From Lineus longissimus (Eukaryota > Nemertea > Pilidiophora > Heteronemertea > Lineidae), in assembly GCF_910592395.1 (NCBI RefSeq), contig NC_088312.1, forward strand, positions 5,890,001-5,954,000: 64,000 bases of DNA. The letters run 5' to 3'. The notes under the pieces are model-generated. The model was given only the letters and a program-made list of their open reading frames with translations. It was not told where the DNA came from and did no database searches. Both the position numbers and the translations under genes were made by a program. Of the stretch, positions 47,801 through 59,800 are shown in pieces (positions within the stretch are counted from its first letter, which is position 1; each line of letters begins with the position of its first letter).

Positions 47801-50800
47801 GTTCATAAAGCAGTCGCAGCCTGTCCACATGAGTGACCATAATCTCAATAGCACGATTCATACGGTCCTCCTACAAAACAAGGCATATGAAAGGTTACAA
47901 TACATCATACAGGGCATGCATGCAATCGACACGTGTGACCCGCCAGTTGCAACAAAAAAACAATTCTCGAAGTCAGGACGTCTAAAGGCTGCCTCTGATC
48001 AAGTAGATACTTCATTTACTGTATGTTTTTCAAAGGAGGCTGATTGCTGGTGACCCAACACCAATCTTATTGCTATACTAGATGGTGCCAAATTAACAGG
48101 TTAATGCATTAGAATTTCTAAGTGCATATCCATTAGCAAAATCAGGCACCCAGAACTAACTCACTCTTGTCATTGCCTTGGTGGTCAAGATGTGCAATGA
48201 TAAGTTTCTTGTCATGGTTATTGGAGATTCCTGTGAGAAGGTGCATGTACTGCTATCAAGCCAACAGCTTTTTCAACTATTGTTACTGTGTCATAACTTA
48301 AATGAAGGATTGTGTGATGGTTATAGGTGTACATTATCGGATACTCGTAATCAAATTGTTATAAGCAACAGGTGGGGACTAAAATTTGCTTCTTACTGTG
48401 ATGATAAACATGAAAATGAATTTAGCAGGCTTGTCCTAGAACACAAGAGAAAGCAACAGAAATGAAAATAAAAGGTCTCGACTCTAAAGCCCAGGGTCAA
48501 AGCCACTTGACCCTACCGACTCAATGCTGTGCCAAGCTGATGAGTTTGGAATCTTCTTGGACTTTGCTTGCCATGCGCCACTGACGCGCCAATGATGCGA
48601 TTTACGGGATATAAATTCTGCAATTCTGCTCCAAAAAAGTCACCCTGAATTTAAACTCTCATTGCTGGGAGTTTTCTTTACCTGTTGTACAGCACCATGC
48701 AGCTCTGCCCGACTCGATACTCTGGCTGTTGACTGTTCTAGCACCTCGATGTGTTGCTGGAGTTTCGTCACGACCTCCCGACACTCGGCATCAGCGCAAA
48801 ACTGACCAAGATCCTACAAGACAAAGGATACTGAACATCAGTCGATCCACAAAAGGGTCACATAAGGTGTCATACATGTAGCATATAAAATGGCAAGAAC
48901 AAAGTTCAACTGAAAATACTTAATACAGGTCTGGCAATTTCAATAGCATCACAATTTCTTTCAAGTTCAGCAATTTTAATTGCAAATGCCACGTTATCTT
49001 CCAGGTTTGATGATAAAAAAGTGTGATAAACGGCCACATATTTCATTCAGGCCCACTAGTAAATGGCTTTTCTTTTACCTTAATCGTTTTTCTAATTCCC
49101 TCCAACTCCTTGTCGACGTTCTGTTCGGCCATATCTCTTGCCCGCTCCTGCAGCTGCTTCCTCTGTTCCAACGTCTGCTTGTCTGTTTTAAATGCTAACG
49201 AGAGTGAGGCAAACTTCTCCTGTGAAGACAACGCAAATTCAAAGCGTGAATTTATAAAATGACCTATTGCTTGTGGATTTGAATATAAATCACAGATGAT
49301 TGAACTAATGATTGCTTAGTGGGCTAAGTGAGGATTTGGCATCTAATAATTACATCTACTTACCTCTAGTTCTTCTTCACTTAGCTTGTCAGGACTGTAA
49401 CGAAAAAAGAAGAGAAAACATGAATTTGTGTTGTCTATTAATTCAGTCGAAGATGAAAGAGGGCACTGCTTTGGCTGAAATGATGTGAAGGTATATCATT
49501 ATCATATTCTGTGGTGAAGATGTCTCCCTCCCTCTCTTTCTCTCAGAGGTAAATGAGATGTCTTGGAATGTCTTAGAATGCAAGCCTGTAATGCCATTGT
49601 GCTCAGTCTGCAGCAGCTTCCTCAAGGTGTCCGCCGACACCTGCAGTTGCTGAATCCAGCTTTAGTGTACCTCCAACCATCTCATCCTGGTTCTTCCTCA
49701 ATGACATTAAACCACATCATTATATGTGTCAGGCAAAGGTAGAAGTCAATGTAGAGAAGATGCAAATCCTACAGTCCCTATTTGTAAGAAATGACATTGG
49801 TCACCTCCAGCTCCCAACCCACCCAGGAAAACCTTTACAAAGTTCTATTCTCATGCGATGCAGATAATCAAATTTGTAGAACAATTCTATAAGCGGTAAA
49901 AGATGATCTTTGTGAAAAATACCACATTAGCGCCATTTGGTGTCACCGATGATTAGACCTGGAGGCAGATCTGCCCACGTAGTATGACCGTCCTGGTTGA
50001 ATGTGTTAGGTGGTATTATAGCGTCAAAGTAATTTGCAGTTACAAAGACATCTTCCAGTGCTATTAGGATCAAAGCTCACCATAAAGCTCTATGAGAAAT
50101 GATTTCTTTCATTAATCACGGAATGTTTTTTAAGTTTGAATTAATGACTATAATTATCATAAACTACTAGCTGCAACGTTAATCCAAATTTACGACGACA
50201 ATTAGCAAATTAGGCTGCTACATTTTCTGTAACATGTTTAACGGCACCATAAACCACTAAAAGCCATCTTTTCACTAATCATTCGATGGCGTATTGCTGT
50301 ATTGCAACCATCAGAAGTTATTACCAGCGACTGGCAATTGGCGTCCCGGAAGATAAGATGGTGTGATGGCTCCCATGGTGACTATCATCCCTGTCACCGT
50401 CTCATTGCATAAAACATGTTTAATGAAGATTCTGGCAAGAATAGTCTTCTAAGCAGCAGTAAAAGAGCTGGAATTAGCACCTGTTATCTTATTAAGCCAA
50501 CACCTTCATTTAAATGGCCTCTCGCTGTGGCATTTTTTCCCCAGAACTTATCAATATAAAGCAGAAGACAAATTTCTCCATCGGTTACAGGCCTTTCAGG
50601 CATCAAGATGATTGAATCTGATCCCACCACAAAGTGAACCTACAGCGTGAATTCAGCTTTCATAACGCAATGCCAATGATTGGAGGAAAGAAACATAAGC
50701 CTTGCCAAAATATTCATCTTCCAGCAAGAATTGGCTTCTTTGATTAGCCAATGCAACGCCATACATCAAAGTTGAACCTTACCCTCATTTTTCATAAACA

Positions 50801-53800
50801 CCTCCCAAAAGTCCCATCAAATGTTCTAATGCATATTTGTTAACGTCAGCGTATCAAGAGGTTTTTCGCTTCTCTGCAATATTCTACAGTTATTGATGAG
50901 GCACTTGGGCGACCAGACCATGTTCCCAATCTCGAGCTAGTCCCCACAGAACCATCACCAATGGCACGGTAATCCTTCATCAATGTGGATTATAAAGCTG
51001 TATGTATTTCCTTATCAACAATGCATGTATAGAGTTGTCAACTGGTATCGTCTCTATGAGAGGGGGGATTTTTCCCTTTTTAACACTCAAAAACAGTGTT
51101 TTGAGAACTGATAATGGTTTAACCCTTTTTCTGCATCCGTATCGCACAAGGTTCTACAGGCAAAGGAGGACTTTAAAAGTCAAATAAACTGGCATAATGG
51201 CGTCACAGTATATCAGCTGGATTGATATTGCTGTTGTTAGCAATGCCTGGGTCATACTTACATGCTATCATCTTCAACTCTATTTCTGACATTTCCTTAC
51301 TCATTTCCCTGATAAGCTAAAATGTGATGGTGTGATCCACCAACCCGATTTGCCATTTGTAGCTGATTCAATCAGTGACGGTGATCCATGTTCCTCAGTG
51401 GCATGATGCCGCCTTGATTGCCTCGATTTGTTTACCTTTGCGGGAAGTACTGGTGGAAGCGAGACAGAGCCTTTACAAGGGGATATGGTACAACTCTGTC
51501 TAAAGAACAGCTCAAGCTACCCTCAACTAAGCCTTTTACATCCCTTGTGGCATGGTAAATATCCTCTAATTGGCCCGGGAGCCCTTTGATGCCATAATGC
51601 CAAAGGTTATGGAGCTGAGTCTCTGAATGGTGCAAATATCATGTGAGTTGCCAGCCGTCATTATGGGTGATTTGTGCCTAGGGGACACAGCTGGGTTCAG
51701 GGTACTCATCATGGTTCTATAGTGAAGAATGATCATCGGATCTGAATAGGCCATGGATATGGGCAAAGCCTTATCAAACACCCAGGACATAACTGCGCAA
51801 TATTTTGTTGAGCACTATCATTATGCAACAACGAACACAACATTTGTCTGACCCAAGTGTGGCTTTTATCATTCCAAATGTAGTCATTACTTACACCTAA
51901 TTTGTATTCATTATGAAAGAAAAAAAGTTACACCACAGAGAAATTTCAAATCTATGACTAAGCAGCATTCGGCGATATTGCCAATAATGTCACCAGCAAA
52001 TGCAGCACGCCACCCAATCCTTTGCACCCATTTTTACCACCCTGCTACACTCTCTTTCCCATTACCAACATAATTCCACAAACGCAACACAACACGGTTC
52101 AAATTTAAAACCGTCATCCAATTCTGTAATCCAGTTACGGACTTGGAAACTTTTTTACGCAGCTTGAGACTGAATGTATCAGACATTTCAAAGTGAACAT
52201 TTCCTTCAATCAAAGTTCCCCTGACACTCACTCCCTTGCACCCTGTAACTAAAGGAGTAAGACTTTTCCTCATGGCTGATACAAAATCAATCTACTTTAT
52301 CAGCTTTCACCAAATGTCCATTTCCGGCAACACCACTCCTGAAGTAACATCCAATTTCTGTGGTATATCTCATGTTAGCAGTAAGATATCAATTTGGTAA
52401 GTAATTTCGAGATGATGGGAAGATGGAATTGACTATTCCTTTCACATCATATTGGTTGTCATCTGCCGCACCCAGAGCACTGATGCCCATGGCTTGGTGA
52501 TTGGATCACCGCTCAGGCACCCCCCCCCCCCCCCCCGGGTCATGTTTTCACGTGCACTCAGATTGGTTTCAAGCAAGTCAATCCCTGCTTCAATACACCC
52601 ACTATTCGCCAGAGAACTAAAACAAGCATTGCAGTATCAGCCTCAAATGACATCTGACATGGAAATGCAATGCATGCCCCACTTTTTCTGGCTCCTGAGT
52701 CCCCCCTGGCATAATACCCAACACATCATGCAGCAATACACCTCCTTTCCCCGACTTGGCCTTGTGTCTTCATTAGCCAAATCACATTTACCCTGTTTGC
52801 AGTTGCAACCAAAAAAGCAGATCGGCATCATATCAAGCAGAAACCTTCCTCCTTCGAGTGAATGCCGCGTAGCTTGTGGTGTGAAAACACCCTCGAGGAG
52901 TAATTGGATTCTATTGGTAAAGAATTCTCAGTCTTTAAGTTCATCCTGATCTTGTGTTCACGCAAACTTCATTTTCTTCACTGCGATGGAAACATAAGAC
53001 AGGGTTATTGCTATCGTTATTACTCTTGGGTAATTTACTTTTTTGGGTAAAAAATCTTGTATCGAGTTAGCAAATATTCTGAGCCAAGACACAAATCACA
53101 TTGCTCTTGAAAAATCCCATTTTAATCAAAGCGAATGATTGGAATTGAAAAAAAATCAGCATTACTATACTGTAAACACGGTATCACTTCAATATTGATT
53201 GCAGTTGACAAGCTTCAACTGATACTCTCTTTTACAAGCTTGGCAGTCTCAATAAGTGCGTGGCTGAATATATTGTGTTGGAAGCTTAGAAGAGCAAGAC
53301 GGCTCTAAGATTGAATAGAGACGTCAGAATCAAAGCCCGGGTAAATAATAGTTCAAAAGCATGGTGTTCTGAGGATATAGACAAAGGCATTACTATCATC
53401 AATGTGGTCCATTAGCAGCGCAACAAAGACAATTCATTGGCTAGGACACATACAAGAGGATGAGACTTGCAGATCAGTAACTGGTCTCAAACTGAATGAC
53501 AGGTGGTTGCTTGTCCTGCTTTTCTGAAATCGACAGAACTGGCCGCAATAAATGACGCTGAAATACATTAAAGACTGCTAGTTACCAGACAATTAGGACC
53601 AAGCCAGCTGTAATCAGCCTTAAAGTACCCTTCTATAGATATGATTATTACACACGTCATATTTGATCTCAGTACGTGTCAATTACAATAGTAACTGCAA
53701 GACGTATTTCACCGTCTGAAGACGCAGGCGTGTTAGCAGGCAAAATCCGATACTGGAAATCGCTCAACTTTTGTAGGCGTCTTAATTTATGCAAATTTTG

Positions 53801-56800
53801 CAAATAACCGTCATTCGTAAGAACTTAAATTTTGATTCTAATAGAAATTGTGAAAATTTTTGTTTTCTTAGTAATTTTCAAGAATAGCAAGAATAAGTTG
53901 GCACGATAATTTTGCGGTTTACAGAAGCTAGTATGTATATATACTTGAGACTGTGTGACTTGAATTTCTACTTGAGAAGACCAGGAGACTTGGCAGTGTT
54001 CCCTTATCTTGGTGGCAGGGCAGTCGCTTCAATATTCCTTCTGTCAGTGTTCCCTTATCCTGATGCCAGGCAATCGCCTAAATATTCTTTTGGGAAATCA
54101 TCCTGTTTCTGGGCTCAACATGACGGCGAGATTACACAATGCATGGGCAATTACAATAGCCAGATATGCCTGGATTTGGAAGATTCAGTGGGGAGTTAAC
54201 CACTGATTGAAGTCGTATTGTGCATATTTATGAAGGTATTGGGACTATGAGAGAATGCTAAACATGATTTTAAAAATTCATTGCTTTAATGTTGCGGCAA
54301 AAATTATCAGCTCTTTCAGCCTGTAAGTAACTCATTTCGTGCCTTTATTCAGATGACAACTATCATCCTCTTTGATCCACCTCCAACTTCAAACATTCTT
54401 GAAAAAATGTTTAAAAAGCCTGCTGGAAATGTTGTCTTAATGGCAAATCATCAAGAGGGATCTGTTTCATTTGAGTCTGAAGTGAGTGGGATAGATGACA
54501 AGCACAATAGAATTAAGCACTAAAGAAGAAGCCATCACTAAGAACAGGTAGAAAAGAACTATACTAGGAGACAGGGTAAACAAACTACAAACTTACCCTT
54601 TTGCCTTCAAGGCCTGCATTACCAACTGATGGAAGGCTGACATTCTGGAAGCCTGCGTTTTCGCCAGTCAATTTTATATCACAGTTACAGCACAACCATA
54701 CGCATAGAGAATCCGATAATCCAATGCTTCTCTGTAAAGAGGGTACTGCTATTGTGTGTCCATGTCCATAGGGGAGCACCAAAAAAACATGCTAGTTGCT
54801 GAGCGGAAAAAAAATATTGGAAAACTCTTCGAACGTAACCTGAAACCAAGATGTGCTGATAGCTCAGAATAGCCAAGGCTGTGGTCCATTGGGAGGTTGA
54901 GTATATGTATCATGAAGAAGAGACTTCACCAACTTGATGCGAATACAATGGCTCAACGGCAGAGAAAATTATCCAAGAACATATCATGTAGATTTGGTCA
55001 GGGAACCGAGCAGCCACAGAACTCTAACTGACAGGAATTTTTGCCGGGGCCAAAGTGGGTAAAGATGACGCTGCTGGGAATCGCCAAAGACCTGAAGCAA
55101 ACAGCCGATTTTGTTGAAGAGCATGACCTGAGGATATGTTGGTTATTTAACTTCTGAATGTAGAAGAAGAAGAAGCAATCAGAAATTCAATGACCCGGGC
55201 CTCTGGATTGACCACATGTTACCCAAAATGTCCACCTAGAAGATTCCTGTCGTCCTAGAAGCTTTCTCCCAACGGTAGGTGATTACCACTGTATCCTAAT
55301 TTGATTAGACTACAATCCAACCCTATCCACTGGAGCTAAGTGGAGCCTGCACTGACAACCATCCCTGACACTGCCAGTCTCTTGGAATCAATACGCTATC
55401 CTGTATGTTCATTAGAGCAACGGTTACTAGATATACACTTGAAATCAACACCCATCAACTGCAACAAAATTGGTGGCAAAAAGTCCTAATGTGAGTGATG
55501 TACTGGAAAGCGCCAATGTTTGAATGACTGATCGTGAAACGCCAAGTCTGACACATATCAAGTCCGTAACATGACATGAGGTTCTGAAATATGTGACGCC
55601 ACCAACTTTTTTCTATGTAACTAATCTGAAAGCGCCTCCTTTTTGGTTCTACAGAAATATGAAACAAAGTAAAAACTTCCAATGAAATACAAATTACTTT
55701 GACTTTGACGAATTTTGTGTCGTTCTCTGCGAGTGAACTTTGGAGAAGAGGAAAGAAGTTGGTCAAGGACCTCCTTCTGGTCAGTGTTCATTGATTCTAA
55801 ATGTCTGGTATCCTAATATCACTGATAGCAGCTTGAGTAATCTATTCCGGTCCACAATGCCAATAATGATCCTTCCCTGTCAGTATCATTCGGTTGGAAT
55901 CAATACATACGCCATACTATTGCCTACGCAAGTGAAACTATCCCTGATCTACGCCAAGCACTGATCCCCTGAACACGAGAAGAAACAATGCCGATTCCTA
56001 TCCGAACATGAGTAGAGCTGCTTATATTTACTCTCTCAGTATTGGTGGCAGCCTGACAGAATCAATACGATGCCCGGAGTTATACTGGTCGCCCAAAACA
56101 ACAAATCTTTCGATTTATGACTTCATATTGTATCATGGTTAATCATCCATCAGACTGTTCCCAATCATCTGACGAGATTTTATAAAATTTGGTCAAGGAT
56201 CTCACTTGAGTTTATATATTCCATATTACTTTGGCTTTAAGAGAATATGAAAATTCATTACTGCCTCGGGTGATCCTATTTGAATATGTCATGCACGTGT
56301 ATATCTTGTCAAACATATGAATGGAAGCATTTTAAGCTTGTTTACTTTATAGGCTCAGAGGCCATGCAAGTAATCCGATTTTGAAAACCTTTTAAATGCA
56401 AAAGCATTGAAGAGAACAGAAAGTTCACAAAATGGAATATGAAGATTGATAAAGGAACTGATCAAAGTTTGAATTGATCAACAGAAAACACCATTTCCAA
56501 CCACGAATGGACCACATTATACAGCCATCATCATTTCCAGTCAGTCTGATATCTGAGCCTATCAGATATCTGATGTTTGCCATCTGCCAAACTAATGAAC
56601 TGACGGAAAAACTGATCCAGTATATTTTGAATTTAATCTGCTGTGTTGACTTGGCGTAGACATGAGGAATGGAGTCAATCTAGTCCATTGAGTTGGTTAA
56701 ATTAACTTATATGCCCCAGATAAACAAACAAGTAAGCCTATAATCAAGTAAGCCCATTAAAGTTTCCAAAACTTAAGTCTGTTTCAATATGGAAATAACT

Positions 56801-59800
56801 ACAGCAGTGGTAAGGAAAAAAGTCCCACTATAAGAATATCCAGCAGTGGCAAGCAATCCCTCTAGACTGCCCTCTCAACCATTTTGTAAAAATCCGTAGT
56901 ATTCTGGTCATGCGTGGGAGCAGTAAAACAGTCTGCTGGGACCACGGTCAGGATGGAGATGGCTAACAAAGAAAAGAAAGGAAATGAGGCTTATCTCATG
57001 TTGAAGCAGAATGAATCTTCGATGCTCTTTATCAGCAAAAATGGTACATTCTTCTTTTATGTGCATCGGTGTTAGATGATGTTTTTTCAATGGATGTGCC
57101 TGCAGTCACACAGATATCATCGAGGTCATTTCAAGAAGTGACCAGGTTGTCTTCTCCTGAATATTACATGGCTTCTTGATGATGATATATCAGCCATTAT
57201 CGCTCAACGTGACCCCATTTTGATATCATAAACAATTTGTAAGAGTTGGCAGATGATTTGGTTGTGGGGCAGAATGCTGATGATGGTCGTTAATACTAAG
57301 ATAGATGTGATACAGTCCTGGGTCAATCACCTTTTCACTAAAAAAAATGCAATATCATAATATCACAGCATTTTCTCAAAGTCACCTGAGAATCAGTTAC
57401 AGGATGATCTTGAAGTAGATAGCCGTTAAGCTCCTGTCAAAAACATATTTTGTTGATGTTTAAATGATTTCACAAATACCCACTGAGAATAACCGAGGCT
57501 TGATTGCTTTCCATCTCTTCAGTCTCATATTCATCCCTGTCTATCCGGGTTTATCATCATGATATTATGCATAACCCAGTGAGGAGGAAACTCCGCAGGG
57601 GCGAAAGTGATATCTCTGAACCTGTCAGTAATGGCTAATGGCACTGACCTTTAGGTCCAATACGCCCAGCCTGATAAAAATAGAGACCGTTATCAAGTAC
57701 ATCCATGTGACAAGGCCTCGGGCAATTTAGCCTTAGACCAGATTTCTGGATTCTGATCCACCAAGGTCAATACTGACCACTTCCCCAACCTTTTGTCCGA
57801 CTTTCTGGCCCAATCAAACAGGCAATGGACAACATGCCACAGTCATGCACAGGGCATTATGGCTCAGAGCCCAGTCCCTTTTAAGCAGTAAGATATCATA
57901 AAGAATACCCTGGGAATGGAATTCTGTTGAATCTGATGAATAAAACAAGAAACCTCATCCCAGTAATAAACTACCACCTGATGATAACACACAGGATGAA
58001 TTAAACATTAGATACCTTAAAACCCAGGAGAATGGATAAGTTATCTGATGATAACTTGGTACGTGTGGCTAAATGGACTTGACATTAATAAAGTTTGATT
58101 AAAGTATGAAAAAAGACACCACGAATTTGGCTGAATTAGTAAAGTTTTTCAAAAATCCTACCCTTATGAAAGGGTGCAATGGTTTTGGTGAAGAAAATGA
58201 ACAGAATTGATGGCTTATCTCAATAGGGGGATGGCTCCTCGGTAAAAAATTCTTTGACCTTAAATGGATACATGCATCAAGAAAGGATACCCTATTTAGT
58301 TAAATAGATTACCAGTTTTGATGAACATTATACAAACCATATATTTCTCAGTTGTCGGCAGCATAAATGAGTCATAACACTGAATTTCCTGAAAAGTATG
58401 CAGATAGTAAAATGTATAATCATTCGCCTTTATACTTCCCTGAAAAGTAAAAACTTCATCTCATAACCAAGATGAAAAGGCTGAAATAACCCACTGTTTG
58501 ACTGAAAATCATTCTTCAGGAAAAAGAGCATAAAACATGAAGCAAAAAGAAATATATAAAAACATCAGTGAGGAATCTACCACAGAGACATCTAGTTTTA
58601 TCGTGATGAACAAAACAGACTTCTCCTTGAAACCTTCTCACAGTTGGTGCAAATGCCAAGTTCGACCACTTCACAGGTGCACTCATTTGGCAAAAAGCCG
58701 ATTTAGGACATAAATGAAGTAATGAAATAGATATATTGCCCTACCTGACTTCACTGTTTTTGTCCACCCCTAACTTTTCAAGGTAGTGATCAGGTAAACT
58801 TGGGTAGATGGGGTTTGCTGTTATGTTAATCTCTGCCATCTTGTCCCCGTGGCTCGACCGATCTGAATCCGAATCCATACTGCCTCCGCTTCCCTTCACA
58901 GATTCTGTCTCGGATGTCTCCGCCAGCTCTGGCATGGTGACATGTTTCAAACCTCGTTTCTTCAAGTGTTCCTGAATGAGATCAAGCCAAGAGATATTAG
59001 AAAATAGTAGAAAATCATCTCGTGCTGATCCGGCGACTGGGACCAGTCACTTAGTCGATTTTCTTTACAGGTGCTGCCTTGGAGGAGTTGAATAGAGTCC
59101 ACTGGATCAATCAATGTGACAGTATTCAGGGAGAAACCAATCAGACAACTAATATCATCACCAAACCCTGATCGAAGCTCACCAACAAGTCTCGCCAAGA
59201 AATCCATTCCAGTCTTGTTCAATATCACCCCAGGGCAAACAATTAGATCAGGGATGTCCAGGGGAGATATTAGTCCTGGCATTTACGACTCGATAATCAG
59301 GTTTGGCCGAGGCACAACCAATGATTTAGGCTTTATACAGCTGATTTATTAACCAGCCAAGCTGGAGTTCAGTTACATGTGAATCTCATAGGCTATGTTA
59401 TGATCAAAGATTCCATTTTAGATTTTTTCCACGAAAAGGGAGCAATGTGCCTTATGCACCACCTCCTAAGTTCAACCTAGATCCTTACCTCTCGAATTTT
59501 AGCCAATTGGCCCCCCTTTAAAGTTCTGGAAGAAGGCAAGTCTGGAGCTGATGGGTCAGAGCTGACACCTTGGAAGATTTCTCTCTTTATGAGTTCAGCA
59601 GGGGGTTCAGGCTCCTAAAACGACAGGAACATAACAAAGTTGAGAAACTGGACATACATGTATTAGGGGGACATGAAAAGGTTACTCAGCTGAGCAGTCG
59701 ACAGCCTCAGTGCCCAGTATACTGTGGTGAACGACACGTAAATATGCAAAAGGAAGTCTTGACAAGTCATCTGAAAATTGAGAAGAACATTTTTATGTTC

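Noticed and set aside
52452-52949. 165-codon plus-strand open frame
   Set aside because: It spans a C17 tract, has no family resemblance and sits inside an intron of the IRAG-like gene.
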